Source of the DNA: Caryophanales bacterium
GTDB lineage: Bacteria > Bacillota > Bacilli > Bacillales > DSM-4216
Assembly (NCBI GenBank): GCA_014896555.1
Contig: JADBKC010000002.1
Coordinates: 1 to 54,206, forward strand
DNA length: 54,206 nt
Direction: 5' to 3'
Position 1 is the first letter of the stretch; every line of letters starts with the position of its first letter. The position numbers and the translations under genes are program-made. The notes beneath the pieces were generated by a model, which worked only from the letters and a program-made list of their open reading frames with translations, was not told where the DNA came from and did no database searches. Shown one piece after another: positions 1 to 8,980 of the stretch.

Positions 1-57
1 AAAAAAGGGATGCCCCTGTGTCATTTTACTGACTTTTGGGACAGCCCCTCCTTTTTT
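1..57 (-). terminator. Terminator-like hairpin after ypfD, copy A of a repeated hairpin
   Basis: On the minus strand, just after the ypfD stop, a GGGGCTGTCCC arm is followed by GGGGCATCCC and a run of six T. The arms pair with a small internal loop, which fits an intrinsic terminator. The sequence is closely similar to a second copy at 32294-32341, so it is also a dispersed element. Confidence 0.5.
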
Positions 58-72
58 CTTCGAGAAATATGA

Positions 73-1209
73 TTATTTAAGGCCTTTTAATTGGTCGCCG
101 ATTACTTCTCCCAGCTGGAAGCCTTTCGATTCTTCCGGCAATTCAAAAGAATGATTTGTTACGACAGGTTCACTTTCCAATTCTTTTATGCTTAAAGAAA
201 GACGTTTTTCTTTTTCATTTACATCTAAAACTTTTACTTCCACTTCTTGGCCTTCGCTTAAAACCTCATGCGGCGTGCCAATATGTTTATGGGAAATTTG
301 CGAAATATGGACGAGGCCTTCTACTCCAGGGAAGACTTCCACAAAAGCGCCATAAGAAACAAGGCGTTTGACGGTTCCTTTTAAAACGGAGCCGATAGGT
401 GCTTTTTCTGCAATATTTTCCCAAGGTCCTGGAATGGTTTCTTTAATGGATAACGAAATGCGTTCATTGTCTCTATCAACGGAGAGTACTTTGACTTTGA
501 CAGTCTCGCCTTCTTCCACCACGTCAGAAGGTTTTTCGACATGTTCGTGCGATAATTGCGAAATATGAACAAGACCGTCCACTCCACCAATATCGACAAA
601 CGCTCCAAAGTCCGTAAGTCTTTGTACTTTTCCTTCCAGTACATCGCCAGGCTGAATTTCATCTAAAAGCTTTTTCTTCGCTTTTTGTTTTTCTTCTTCC
701 ACCACTGCCCTATGGGAAAGAATCAGCCTATTTTTTTCTTCGTCCAACTCTACAATTTTGAAAGTCAGCGTTTTTCCTTTGTAGTCTTCAAAGTCTTCTA
801 CATAATAATCTTCTACCAGTGACGCTGGAACAAACCCGCGGACGCCTAAATCCACAACGAGGCCGCCTTTTACGACTTCTTTGACTTCCGCTTCAAATAT
901 TTCGCCGTTTTCAAAGCGCTTACGCATTAATTCCCAAGCCTTCTCTGCATCCACTTTCCGTTTAGAAAGCACAAATAAATCATCTTCTTCTTTCGTAATG
1001 ACTAATTCAAGCGTATCTCCTACATTCACTGCATCCGATGCTTTTTCTATGTGTAAACTTGACAGCTCGCTAATAGGAATAATACCGTCTTTTTTGCTGT
1101 TTTCAATTTCTACTTGCACTTGTTTGTCTTCGACCTTTATAACTGTTCCTTTTACTTTGTCTCCCACATTCAACGGGGAAATTTCGAGACTATTCAGATC
1201 CTCTGTCAT
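73..1209 (-). CDS. ypfD: S1 RNA-binding domain protein YpfD (30S ribosomal protein S1 homologue)
   Basis: Four S1 (OB-fold) repeats are visible at about residues 12-85, 100-168, 188-257 and 272-343. The last two carry the typical pattern [20 protein letters not shown] and [20 protein letters not shown]. At 378 residues it is the length of B. subtilis YpfD, a shorter S1 than the six-domain protein of Gram-negatives. Such proteins bind mRNA and associate with the small ribosomal subunit, but in Bacillus the gene is dispensable. The start is the ATG behind AAGGAGGAGT; an in-frame extension to 1278 lacks a ribosome site. It is the last gene of cmk-plsC-ypfD, and a terminator-like hairpin follows. 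Confidence 0.93.
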   Translation of the reverse strand: MTEDLNSLEISPLNVGDKVKGTVIKVEDKQVQVEIENSKKDGIIPISELSSLHIEKASDAVNVGDTLELVITKEEDDLFVLSKRKVDAEKAWELMRKRFENGEIFEAEVKEVVKGGLVVDLGVRGFVPASLVEDYYVEDFEDYKGKTLTFKIVELDEEKNRLILSHRAVVEEEKQKAKKKLLDEIQPGDVLEGKVQRLTDFGAFVDIGGVDGLVHISQLSHEHVEKPSDVVEEGETVKVKVLSVDRDNERISLSIKETIPGPWENIAEKAPIGSVLKGTVKRLVSYGAFVEVFPGVEGLVHISQISHKHIGTPHEVLSEGQEVEVKVLDVNEKEKRLSLSIKELESEPVVTNHSFELPEESKGFQLGEVIGDQLKGLK

Positions 1210-1305
1210 AAAGTACTCCTCCTTAATACGAGACTGCGAAAAAATGAAAAAAAACCTCTTTCTACTAACTTCTAACAAATGTTGTCATTTGTCAAGCATC
1301 ACGTA

Positions 1306-1887
1306 TTAACGATTTTCATTCAAAAGCTGCTGAATATGCGTCATAATCAGCTTTGTCGCCTCTTCAGGAGAAGCTTTTTTTTCCCGCAATTCCGACATAT
1401 CAATCGGTTTCCCATAAATCACTTTTACTTTTTGAAATATTTTATATCGGCCAATGATGGCACAAGGTATCACTTGGGCATTTGTCCGCAAAGCAAAAAA
1501 ACCGGCACCAGCAAGACCTTTGCCCAATTCGCCCGTCTTAGAGCGGGTTCCTTCTGGAAATAGGCCTAGAACCTTTCCTTCCTTTAACACTTTCAATCCC
1601 GTTCGCAACGCTTCTCGATCGTTTCCTCCTCTTTTTACAGGAAAAGCATTAAGCTTTTTAATAATGCCGCCAAGAATCGGTACAGAAAAAAGTTCAGATT
1701 TTGCCATGAAGGTAATAGGTCGTGGGCAAGTTACTCCTAGAATGGGAGGATCCATATTGTTGATATGGTTGGAACAAAGGAGAACTCCTCCTTGTTCAGG
1801 AAAGTGTTCCAGTCCTTTTACTTCCACTTTGAACGCCCTTTTTAAGATAGGAGATACGAGCCGTTTTGCAAATGTGTAAAACGTCAC
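1306..1887 (-). CDS. plsC: 1-acyl-sn-glycerol-3-phosphate acyltransferase (PlsC family)
   Basis: The 193-residue protein has the acyltransferase motif NHINNMDP (catalytic His41 and Asp46), the substrate-binding motif FPEGTRS near residue 110 and PVKRGG near 83. The family transfers an acyl group to lysophosphatidic acid to make phosphatidic acid at the inner face of the membrane. It begins with GTG inside the cmk stop (sequence GTGA, 4-bp overlap), so translation is probably coupled to cmk. A G-rich ribosome site lies in the cmk 3' end. It could use another lysophospholipid as acceptor; the family assignment itself is firm. Confidence 0.92.
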   Translation of the reverse strand: MTFYTFAKRLVSPILKRAFKVEVKGLEHFPEQGGVLLCSNHINNMDPPILGVTCPRPITFMAKSELFSVPILGGIIKKLNAFPVKRGGNDREALRTGLKVLKEGKVLGLFPEGTRSKTGELGKGLAGAGFFALRTNAQVIPCAIIGRYKIFQKVKVIYGKPIDMSELREKKASPEEATKLIMTHIQQLLNENR

Positions 1888-2564
1888 TTCGATCGAACCC
1901 TTTCTTTCACAAGCTCCATGATATGATCTACCACTTTCTCAATGGACAAGGAAGTCGTATCCAATTCGATTGCGTCATCCGCTTTTTTTAAAGGAGAAGC
2001 TTCTCTTTCTGAATCCATCTTATCGCGCAAAGCAATTTCTTTCATTAATTGGACGAGATCCGATTCAAATCCTTTTGCCAAATTTTCTCGGAGTCGTCTT
2101 TTTGCCCGTTCCTCAACAGTGGCCACTAAAAAAATCTTTACTTCGGCGTTTGGAAGCACATGGGTGCCAATGTCCCTTCCATCCATGACGATTCCGCCTT
2201 TTCGGGCTAATTCCCGCTGCCTTTCCACCATTTCTTTTCTGACTAATGGATGTTTGGATACAGTGGAGACATGTTTAGTCACTTCATGAGACCGTATTTC
2301 GTCCGTAACATCCATTCCGTCTAATAAGACGCGCTGCTCTCCATTCTTTTGGACAAGTTTGATATTAGTATTATTTAAAATCTTAGCCAATTCTTGTTCA
2401 TCTTCTAGATCCGCTCTTAGACGGAGCGCCTTATATGTAAGAGCTCTGTACATCGCTCCCGTATCTATGTATAGGTATGATAACTTTCTAGCAACCAATT
2501 TCGCGACGGTGCTTTTTCCGGCAGCTGCCGGCCCATCAATTGCAATTTGAATCTCTTTCACCAT
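1884..2564 (-). CDS. cmk: Cytidylate kinase
   Basis: It phosphorylates CMP and dCMP with ATP in pyrimidine salvage and supply. The 226-residue protein has the P-loop [10 protein letters not shown] (residues 10-19), the nucleoside-binding segment [10 protein letters not shown], the motif [10 protein letters not shown] near residue 100 and the arginine-rich lid around KRRLRENL. Length and order are standard for bacterial CMP kinase. It heads the cmk-plsC-ypfD operon; its last codon overlaps the plsC GTG. The start ATG follows GAAGGTG. Confidence 0.97.
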   Translation of the reverse strand: MVKEIQIAIDGPAAAGKSTVAKLVARKLSYLYIDTGAMYRALTYKALRLRADLEDEQELAKILNNTNIKLVQKNGEQRVLLDGMDVTDEIRSHEVTKHVSTVSKHPLVRKEMVERQRELARKGGIVMDGRDIGTHVLPNAEVKIFLVATVEERAKRRLRENLAKGFESDLVQLMKEIALRDKMDSEREASPLKKADDAIELDTTSLSIEKVVDHIMELVKERVRSK

Positions 2565-2617
2565 ATTTTCACCTTCTCACAATCAGTCAAGTCTATTTTA
2601 TCATAACGATGTTATTT

Positions 2618-2646
2618 AGTATGAATTGAAAAAGATGTAAAGTCAA
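2618..2646 (-). promoter_or_regulatory. Possible promoter for cmk operon
   Basis: Minus-strand TTGACT, 17-bp spacer, CATACT, about 55 bp upstream of cmk. The -35 is good for sigma-A and the -10 is mediocre. The -10 extends to CATACTA, which resembles a forespore-sigma -10, so the sigma class is uncertain. Confidence 0.35.
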
Positions 2647-2753
2647 AGCCAAACATAACAAAGAATCAATCGAATCCCTTTTCTTAAAGCTGCTTTTCTT
2701 TTCACCCGCTAGATTTTAGAAACAGATCATCCCCAATTTTCCAAATTTCCAAC

Positions 2754-2810
2754 AAAAGAATCTCCCGGTGCGAAGAGAAAAAAATGAATGCTTCGCTGGG
2801 AGATTCTTTT
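2754..2810 (-). terminator. Strong stem-loop terminator upstream of cmk
   Basis: Arms AAAAGAATCTCCC...GCGAAG and CTTCGCTGGGAGATTCTTTT form a stem of roughly 19 bp with a short loop, flanked by A and T runs. It lies 11 bp after the stop of a small open frame (2821-2889) and would end transcription coming from ypfA. Confidence 0.75.
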
Positions 2811-2820
2811 ACTTTTAAGG

Positions 2821-2889
2821 CTAGAGGCTTTGATAGAATAAGGAGCGCTTCTCCAGCATGTATTCAATAATGGCTAGCTTCTTTTTCAT
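2821..2889 (-). CDS. Possible short peptide, 22 residues, unrecognised
   Basis: A short open frame encodes MKKKLAIIEYMLEKRSLFYQ plus two residues. The frame stays open upstream for about 25 more codons, with an in-frame GTG at 2898 and a GGAGGAA at 2931-2936, but no start codon sits at good spacing to that site. A strong terminator begins 11 bp after the stop, which suggests the region is transcribed. I do not recognise the family. It could be a small gene or a degraded one. Confidence 0.25.
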   Translation of the reverse strand: MKKKLAIIEYMLEKRSLFYQSL

Positions 2890-3059
2890 TCGTTTCACAG
2901 CATAAACTAAAAAAGACTTTTTTTGTCCGTTCCTCCGAAATGCAGGGCGCGAACCATAACCCCTTTACGAAGGATCAAAAGATAGAAAGATAGGATGAAA
3001 AGCACTTTTGAAAGCCATTCATATGATTCCAGTTCGCACTCAATATGATTAGATCATAA

Positions 3060-3722
3060 CTATTCGAGCAGCCCTTTTTTTCTTAATAATAACTGCCTTT
3101 CATAACAAAAGCGGAGCAAAAGCTGACGTTCAGAAGGAGTCATTTCGGCAAATTGAATATAAGCAGTGGAATTAGGGCCTTCATCCGAAACCCTGACGAT
3201 TTCCCCTTTTAATTTTAAATAATGAAATTCCCCGGACTTGATAGGCAACACCACCAACATATTCAATTGTTCCTTCTGCTTCAATTCCAGATTTTTGGGG
3301 ATTTTGATTGCGGCCCCCCCAGCGCTAATATCCTTTGTAATAGTGGTAAAAGCTTCTTCGCTCCCTTCTCTCGAAACCGAGACATCTACGGCTGTTTCTA
3401 CCCGAACAAACCGACGCCTTTGAATCCGTATATATTTTTCCTCGCCCGGATCTTGTATGATCATCGTCGGGATTTCTCTTTTTTCTTTTCCAACTACCTT
3501 TGTCTGAAAAGTATAGACTGAATTTTTTTCCGTTACAAACGTTGCGTTAAACGCTGTTCCGTTCATAAAAAAACGAGATTTGTTTGTCTTTATATGGACT
3601 GGATAATCAACGTAAAGCACTTCGGGTCCTTTATCAACTACCCTGCATTTATAAAGTTCTTCATTTTCAGGTTCCTTTTCATTGATCGTCTTCAGTGTTA
3701 AAATTGTCCCGATTTCCAACAT
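3060..3722 (-). CDS. ypfA: PilZ-domain c-di-GMP receptor YpfA (flagellar brake MotI/DgrA type)
   Basis: The 220-residue protein has an N-terminal YcgR-like domain (about 1-95) and a C-terminal PilZ domain. The PilZ domain keeps both c-di-GMP-binding motifs: the arginine cluster QRRRFVR (residues 101-107) and DISAGG (131-136). In B. subtilis the orthologue, when bound to c-di-GMP, contacts the flagellar stator and inhibits motility. Both binding motifs look intact, so ligand binding is likely. It lies between ypeB and cmk on the same strand as in B. subtilis. ATG start at 3722. Confidence 0.92.
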   Translation of the reverse strand: MLEIGTILTLKTINEKEPENEELYKCRVVDKGPEVLYVDYPVHIKTNKSRFFMNGTAFNATFVTEKNSVYTFQTKVVGKEKREIPTMIIQDPGEEKYIRIQRRRFVRVETAVDVSVSREGSEEAFTTITKDISAGGAAIKIPKNLELKQKEQLNMLVVLPIKSGEFHYLKLKGEIVRVSDEGPNSTAYIQFAEMTPSERQLLLRFCYERQLLLRKKGLLE

Positions 3723-3838
3723 TCTATCACCTGTTTCCTTAAAAATCCATCTTTATTATGCCATGAAAAAGAGAAGGAATCTATAAGGAAATAAGAAATG
3801 TCAACTTTTACGACTGCCAAAGAAGATCTTGATTCCAT

Positions 3839-5185
3839 CTATAGAACATCATTGTAAATGGGTTCGGCATTTTCTAATTTTTCCACTTTCTCTTCGTCCC
3901 CTGTTTTTGCATTAATATAAATGCGGTACGTATCATGATCAAGCGTTCCTAAAAATTCATAGCATAGCACTTCCTCATTCAAGTCGTTGGAAATGACGGC
4001 AAGACGGCTTTCCTCAATTTTCACATTGCTGTGAATTGCTTTTTTCGCCTTCTCCGCTGTCAGACTAGGCTTTGGAAGCTGACGCTCATGATGATGGTTC
4101 AAATAGTCGGAAGCAACTAGCCCCAATACCTCGCCATTATCAAGAGCCACTTTGATTTTCAATGCTTCCGGGTAAATCCTTACGCCATTTTTGTTGGAAA
4201 CGAACGTGAATACCCCAATATGATCATATTGAGCACTATCCACTCCTTCTAGATTTTGAAAGTGATGTTTTTTTAAAAATCTTTGGGCCGTTAAATAGGC
4301 TTCATTTAAACTCAGTTTTTGATTGGCCACTTCTCTGTTCATCATATACCAAATCGGATAACCACCTTTTTTGGTTACATCCATGTTGCCTTCAGCTCCG
4401 TCGCTTTTAAAAGAAACACTATAAAATCCAAATTCCGAACCTTCCCCGTTTTTTGTTGCTTTCACATTCGTGATGTTTGAAGAAGGGGAAAACGATTTGG
4501 CAATCTGAACGGCCTCTTGTTTAGAAATTTCTTTTCCCGGAAGCTGATCGAACTGTGGCTTTTTCGCTCTTGCCGAAATAGAAGTCACGCCATTTACATC
4601 TTCTTCGCTATATCCCCCTACTTTTTTCTCAACGGTCTTAAAACCGTCAATAATTGTATTGTCCGAGGCTTCTTTTCCATTCGCAAGTGCCATTTCGACA
4701 TCCATCCAGCGAAGATTATGTTTTAATACCATATGCTGGACTTGGCGCAGTTCATTTTGAATGTCGGCCGACTGTTTGTATAACTGTTTCAATTGACTGT
4801 ACTCTTGCTCTGAAAGGGGCTGTTTATCCAAATCGCGGATCGCTGTTCGATAGCTGAAGTTTCCTATGTTGGAAAGAAATTCTTCCGTTTTGTTAAACGG
4901 AAGCAAAGAAAGCGGCAGCTGTCCAACATCAGTATGAGCTTCAGAAGTTAATCTCCACACATCCGCTAGAGCAGGTGATAACTGTTTCCGTGAATTCATG
5001 GCCAACGTGGCTCCAATTTTGTCGTGGAGCAGGTCTACTTGGTACGTTAAGTCATGAAAAGCTCGTTGATAATTATTTTCGGCATTGATCAACACAGCAT
5101 TTTTTTCTTTATGCTCTTGGTACCCCCAAAGGGCAGTTCCGACAATTCCTAATGTCAGGATGACGACTAAGATGTATCTAATCAT
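3839..5185 (-). CDS. ypeB: Germination protein YpeB
   Basis: YpeB is required for the stability and correct localisation of the cortex-lytic enzyme SleB in the spore inner membrane and cortex. The 448-residue protein is full length. It has one N-terminal membrane segment (about residues 4-22), a long helical N-domain, and repeated PepSY-type modules in the second half (for example near residues 215-290 and 375-440). It starts 12 bp after sleB behind AAAGGGGTGG, so the two genes form an operon and are likely made together in the forespore. Confidence 0.95.
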   Translation of the reverse strand: MIRYILVVILTLGIVGTALWGYQEHKEKNAVLINAENNYQRAFHDLTYQVDLLHDKIGATLAMNSRKQLSPALADVWRLTSEAHTDVGQLPLSLLPFNKTEEFLSNIGNFSYRTAIRDLDKQPLSEQEYSQLKQLYKQSADIQNELRQVQHMVLKHNLRWMDVEMALANGKEASDNTIIDGFKTVEKKVGGYSEEDVNGVTSISARAKKPQFDQLPGKEISKQEAVQIAKSFSPSSNITNVKATKNGEGSEFGFYSVSFKSDGAEGNMDVTKKGGYPIWYMMNREVANQKLSLNEAYLTAQRFLKKHHFQNLEGVDSAQYDHIGVFTFVSNKNGVRIYPEALKIKVALDNGEVLGLVASDYLNHHHERQLPKPSLTAEKAKKAIHSNVKIEESRLAVISNDLNEEVLCYEFLGTLDHDTYRIYINAKTGDEEKVEKLENAEPIYNDVL

Positions 5186-5197
5186 TTTTCCACCCCT

Positions 5198-5998
5198 TTA
5201 CCTACAGAAAATATGTTTACCAATTTGCTTGATTTGTGGACGAGACCAAATCCATTTACTTGTAGCCGTTGCTGGATTAAAATAATAAATCGCCCCGTCG
5301 CTTGGATCCCAGCCATGAATCGCATCCAGTACAGCCCTTTTGGCTGTCTCATTTGGAGTCAACCATATTTGTCCGTCTGAAACTGCAGTGAAAGCTCCTG
5401 GTTCGAAAATGATACCGGAAATGGTTTTTGGAAAAGCTGGATGTTCAAGACGGTTTAAAATGACAGCGGCGACTGCTACTTGCCCTTCATAAGGCTCCCC
5501 TCTCGCCTCGCCGTACACCGCATTGGCCAGCAGTTGAATATCATTTTGAGAAAAACCGGGCGGAGTGTTGGCTGCAGTAGGCTTTATCTTGCCACGGCCA
5601 CCATTTTTTGTTTGGGCAGTTCCCCCCCCGTAGTAAGTAAAATTTCTTCCTTTGTAAATTTGTTCTTTCACATAGCTTTCGTTATATTTGGACGCTTTTA
5701 CAAGTTTTTGTTTCGTAGTCGCACCCACTAGCCCATCTACTGGCAGCCCAAATGCATTTTGAAAATTTCTTACCGCCCAATATGTCCCCCACCCGAAAAC
5801 TCCATCAATTTTCCCGCGGTAATACCCTATATATTGAAGCCGTGCTTGAAGTTCGATCACATCATCTCCAAATGCTCCCCTTTGAATGACTTGATTGGAA
5901 AAAGCATTTCCTCTAAGATTTTGACAAGGGGAAAAAATAATGAAAGCCAAAATGATCACGACCCGGACCACTAAAAGGATCTTTCTCCGTCTTTTCAT
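5198..5998 (-). CDS. sleB: Spore cortex-lytic enzyme SleB
   Basis: SleB is a lytic transglycosylase that degrades muramic-delta-lactam cortex peptidoglycan during germination. The 266-residue protein has a signal peptide (about 8-30), a peptidoglycan-binding domain (about 38-100) and a C-terminal hydrolase_2 domain (about 153-265). The catalytic Glu is probably Glu164 in VYGEARGEP. It is somewhat shorter than the roughly 305-residue B. subtilis protein; the difference seems to lie in the linker. The start ATG follows GGAGGTTGCAGC. A run of eight G on the coding strand (C8 at 5622-5629) encodes part of the linker. I could not find a convincing sigma-G promoter upstream. Confidence 0.95.
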   Translation of the reverse strand: MKRRRKILLVVRVVIILAFIIFSPCQNLRGNAFSNQVIQRGAFGDDVIELQARLQYIGYYRGKIDGVFGWGTYWAVRNFQNAFGLPVDGLVGATTKQKLVKASKYNESYVKEQIYKGRNFTYYGGGTAQTKNGGRGKIKPTAANTPPGFSQNDIQLLANAVYGEARGEPYEGQVAVAAVILNRLEHPAFPKTISGIIFEPGAFTAVSDGQIWLTPNETAKRAVLDAIHGWDPSDGAIYYFNPATATSKWIWSRPQIKQIGKHIFCR

Positions 5999-6188
5999 GC
6001 TGCAACCTCCAAACCTGCTTTAACATTAACTCTATTTTCGTTATCCTTGTTCATTCCAAACTTCTAACACCAAAATATAGAAATAAGCTCAGATCCTTCT
6101 GTATTCCATCACCAACGAAAACTATACCGCTTGTCTTTCACTCATTCTTGTCACTGATGTCTTCCTTAAAAACAGCCCCTAAAAAGAC

Positions 6189-6217
6189 AAAAAAAAAAGA
6201 ACGATACAATGTATCGT
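6189..6217 (-). promoter_or_regulatory. 17-bp palindrome next to a long T run
   Basis: ACGATACA-A-TGTATCGT is a perfect 8-bp inverted repeat around one base. On the minus strand it runs directly into a T-rich tract, so it can be read as a weak terminator or as an operator. It lies between the deacetylase gene and sleB. The rest of 5999-6630 holds no gene I can support. Confidence 0.4.
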
Positions 6218-6511
6218 CTCAGATTGTAGACAAAAGGCATTTTGAATGTCCTATTCGGTTGACTTTTTCAATTTTTCAGCATTTTTATATTAGAATTTTC
6301 ATTGATGGTTTGATTCTATAAACTTTTCATGAAGGTTTAAACATTGAACGATCATGAACGTTACCAATGTGCAACCATTGTCACTAGGATAAAGCTATTT
6401 TTATCCGCAGCTGCATGAAATGAATGGGCAAATTGCTTAGGTGCCTTATCATTTTGTATTTTTATTAAGCATTTCATCCAACTCATTTATATCTCTGTAC
6501 CTTAATTATAC

Positions 6512-6556
6512 AAAAAGACTGCCGGCTAATCCGCATTTTTCGGATTTGCCCAGTCT
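6512..6556 (-). terminator. Intrinsic terminator of the polysaccharide deacetylase gene
   Basis: On the minus strand AGACTGGGCAAATCCG pairs with CGGATTAGCCGGCAGTCT and is followed by TTTTTG. The stem is about 17 bp with small bulges. It lies some 75 bp after the stop at 6631. Confidence 0.8.
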
Positions 6557-6630
6557 GAAACGAAAGGATGATCACTGCGTTTTTCTTTGCTCATTTTACA
6601 CTTCAAAATGGATTTCATTTAATTTATTTT

Positions 6631-7893
6631 TTAATTGACTAAATACTTGAATAGAGATAGTGATATAGCAGGCGTTACAATAATGCGAGGGATTAAAAAT
6701 GGATTATCTCCCGTCTTTGCATAACCTTCAGTAGTAGTAAATGCACTTTTGAATCCAAGTTCTTTTAAAATCTTAATAGTCCGATGATTGTATTGTCCAA
6801 ATGGATAAGCAAAAGAATCGGCATTTAATATTTTTTGACTTAAAGCAATATCAGCTTTGACAACATTGTATGGCTTTGTGACGACATCGGATTGATTATG
6901 ATTTATATTATGAAGATTATTTGTATGGCTTTGATATTCAAAAATGTCTTTCATTTGATTCATTTCCTGATAAGATAAAAAACTTTCTTTGTTTGGATTC
7001 CAAGGCTTTGATATTTTAGATATTCTAGCAGTAATTATAAACTCTGTAGCCTTTAAGTGATATTTTTTTAAAACAGGGTAAGCATAACGATAAACAGATT
7101 GTATCCCATCATCAAAGGTTATTAACACAGTTTTCCTAGGTAAAATCATCTTGCCGTTTAAATAGTTTGCTAAATCCCCTGTAGTAATTGAAGTAAAATG
7201 TTGTTGGTACAAATAACTCATTTGTTTATTAAATGACTCCGGCGTGATAGTCCCAGCTGAATGTCGAAACAATTTATTCTCACTTTTTTCTAAAAGATGA
7301 TGATACGTTAATACAGGAATACCGTCATCCAATTTGACACTCGTGCGTTTTACATACCCAATTTTTCCAGCGATATCCATTGTTAACCATTTTTTATTAT
7401 AAACGGACATAGGATAACGCTCATCTTTTGGCAACGATGCTATTTGTACTAACGGTCCCGTGTAATGGCCGTAAACAGGTGTGTTATTTGTTGTAATATA
7501 GTATTTTAATATAGAATTTCTATTAAGATCATCTTTTAAATGTTGTGAGGGTTTGGTTAATAATACGACATCTTTTTTGGAAATGAAGCCATAATTATTG
7601 CCAACTCTAATCTCATACCAATTATGATCATAAAAATCTTTTGAATTGATTTCTTGTCCTTTCGTTAGAGTTGCCATCACAATTAATTTTCCATCCAAAG
7701 ATTCGTAAATTGGAACATTATTTTTATTGGTTTTTAAAAATTGGTTTACGTTTAAATTTTTTACCACAATGGCTTTAGGTTCTTTTTTCTTTAAACTGCT
7801 GATTTGGACAAATTGTTTAAGTTCTTTATAACTGAGTATGACCAATCCAAAAACAATGATAACTGAAACAAGTAGCGCTACTTTCTTTTTCAT
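6631..7893 (-). CDS. Polysaccharide deacetylase family protein with SH3-like repeats
   Basis: The C-terminal half (about 205-415) is a NodB-type deacetylase domain: metal-binding TFDDG (LITFDDGIQS near residue 255), the histidine motif SHTNNLH near 320, and YPFG in the 360s. An N-terminal membrane anchor (about 5-24) is followed by two SH3-like modules (about 55-115 and 125-190), which suggests binding to cell wall or exopolysaccharide. It probably removes acetyl groups from a surface glycan or peptidoglycan outside the cell. The gene is visibly more AT-rich than its neighbours and has its own terminator, so recent acquisition is plausible. Substrate unknown. Confidence 0.88.
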   Translation of the reverse strand: MKKKVALLVSVIIVFGLVILSYKELKQFVQISSLKKKEPKAIVVKNLNVNQFLKTNKNNVPIYESLDGKLIVMATLTKGQEINSKDFYDHNWYEIRVGNNYGFISKKDVVLLTKPSQHLKDDLNRNSILKYYITTNNTPVYGHYTGPLVQIASLPKDERYPMSVYNKKWLTMDIAGKIGYVKRTSVKLDDGIPVLTYHHLLEKSENKLFRHSAGTITPESFNKQMSYLYQQHFTSITTGDLANYLNGKMILPRKTVLITFDDGIQSVYRYAYPVLKKYHLKATEFIITARISKISKPWNPNKESFLSYQEMNQMKDIFEYQSHTNNLHNINHNQSDVVTKPYNVVKADIALSQKILNADSFAYPFGQYNHRTIKILKELGFKSAFTTTEGYAKTGDNPFLIPRIIVTPAISLSLFKYLVN

Positions 7894-7973
7894 ATTTGTT
7901 CACCCTTGTTGTTTTGATGTTACATCGTTTTTTCAGTAAAACTTAGTTTATAATGTAAAATGATTATTTCAAT

Positions 7974-8011
7974 TACTATGATATGAATCTTTCATAATAA
8001 ATATCATAGTA
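7974..8011. repeat. 11-bp perfect inverted repeat
   Basis: TACTATGATAT and ATATCATAGTA are separated by 16 bp. It lies between the end of prsW and the start of the deacetylase gene, so it may be an operator for the latter or a weak terminator for the former. No T run follows on the minus strand. The remaining bases of 7894-8197 show no gene. Confidence 0.5.
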
Positions 8012-8197
8012 TTTATTTGTTCCAATCATCCACTCGGGCTTTTAAGGCTTGTGGACAACCATAATCGGACTGGTATCAAGTGTATTCAATTATTATTCTC
8101 TTTCTAAACTTTCCTAAATAAACGCAACCGTTAGCCACCTGCTCTTCATACTAGAAGAGTCTTATTTATCCTGCTGCACTTCACCTAAAATGGTAGT

Positions 8198-8872
8198 CTA
8201 TTTTGACAACAGACCTTTTTTATAATGTTCCGTCACAATGCGAGCATCTTTTACTTTTTTCAGACCGAGCCACCATAAAAACAGCATGAACGGTATGATG
8301 ACGTACATCCATGTCTCTTTTAAAAACAAAATATAATCATAAAGCCCGTGAAGAACGAAAGGCAAAAATAATGAGAGGAACAGACCTGTTCGTTTTTTCC
8401 CACGGGGAGAAAATTTCGATTTCCCCAAATAATAGCCCATTATGACCCCAAAAAGTGCATGGCTAGAAACCGGGAGCAATGCTCTCGCAAAGGCAAACTC
8501 CACTCCGTTTGCGACCAAATATAAAATATTTTCTACAGTGGCAAACCCTAACGACACACTCGTTGCATACACAATGCCATCATATGGTTCATCAAACTCT
8601 GCATGCCCGTATATGGCATAAAATAAAATTAGCCACTTGAAGAATTCTTCAATCATTCCCGATGAGAAAAAAGCTTGCAAAATAGCGGAATGAACCAGCC
8701 CTTCCGTGGAAAACACATATTGAATAAACATAATGGGCAAGGTCAAGAAACCACCGTAAATAAACATTTTCAATACCATCAGTAAAGGTTCTGTTTCATA
8801 CTGGTCTTTTAAATAAAAATAACAGAGGAGCGCTAAGCCAGGAGCAATCCCGGCGGATAATACAGCAAGCAT
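8198..8872 (-). CDS. prsW: Intramembrane protease PrsW
   Basis: PrsW is a polytopic membrane protease that makes the first cut in anti-sigma factor RsiW, which leads to sigma-W activation under envelope stress. The 224-residue protein shows the family signatures: EEFFKW with Glu75/Glu76 in a membrane segment, SHALFG near residue 137 and HGLYDY near 174. The hydrophobic profile shows several membrane segments. Length and motifs match B. subtilis PrsW (YpdC). It is divergent from ansA. Confidence 0.94.
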   Translation of the reverse strand: MLAVLSAGIAPGLALLCYFYLKDQYETEPLLMVLKMFIYGGFLTLPIMFIQYVFSTEGLVHSAILQAFFSSGMIEEFFKWLILFYAIYGHAEFDEPYDGIVYATSVSLGFATVENILYLVANGVEFAFARALLPVSSHALFGVIMGYYLGKSKFSPRGKKRTGLFLSLFLPFVLHGLYDYILFLKETWMYVIIPFMLFLWWLGLKKVKDARIVTEHYKKGLLSK

Positions 8873-8949
8873 ACATGGTCCTCATTTCTATCAGTTTAGT
8901 TTCATGTTAAATTTATCATGTAATGAAAAGAAATGAAATGATTTTCTAT

Positions 8950-8965
8950 TTGAAAAACGTTTCAA
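8950..8965 (+). promoter_or_regulatory. Palindrome overlapping the ansA leader
   Basis: TTGAAA-AACG-TTTCAA is a perfect 6-bp inverted repeat directly before the AGGAGG of ansA. It resembles a catabolite-responsive (cre) site, but the central CG is displaced by one base. A repressor bound here could block ansA expression; this is inference. Confidence 0.35.
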
Positions 8966-8980
8966 TAGGAGGTTTTTCGG

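Noticed and set aside
5999-6060. Sigma-G promoter before sleB
   Set aside because: A TGAACA -35 candidate exists, but no CATACTA-like -10 lies at 17-18 bp.
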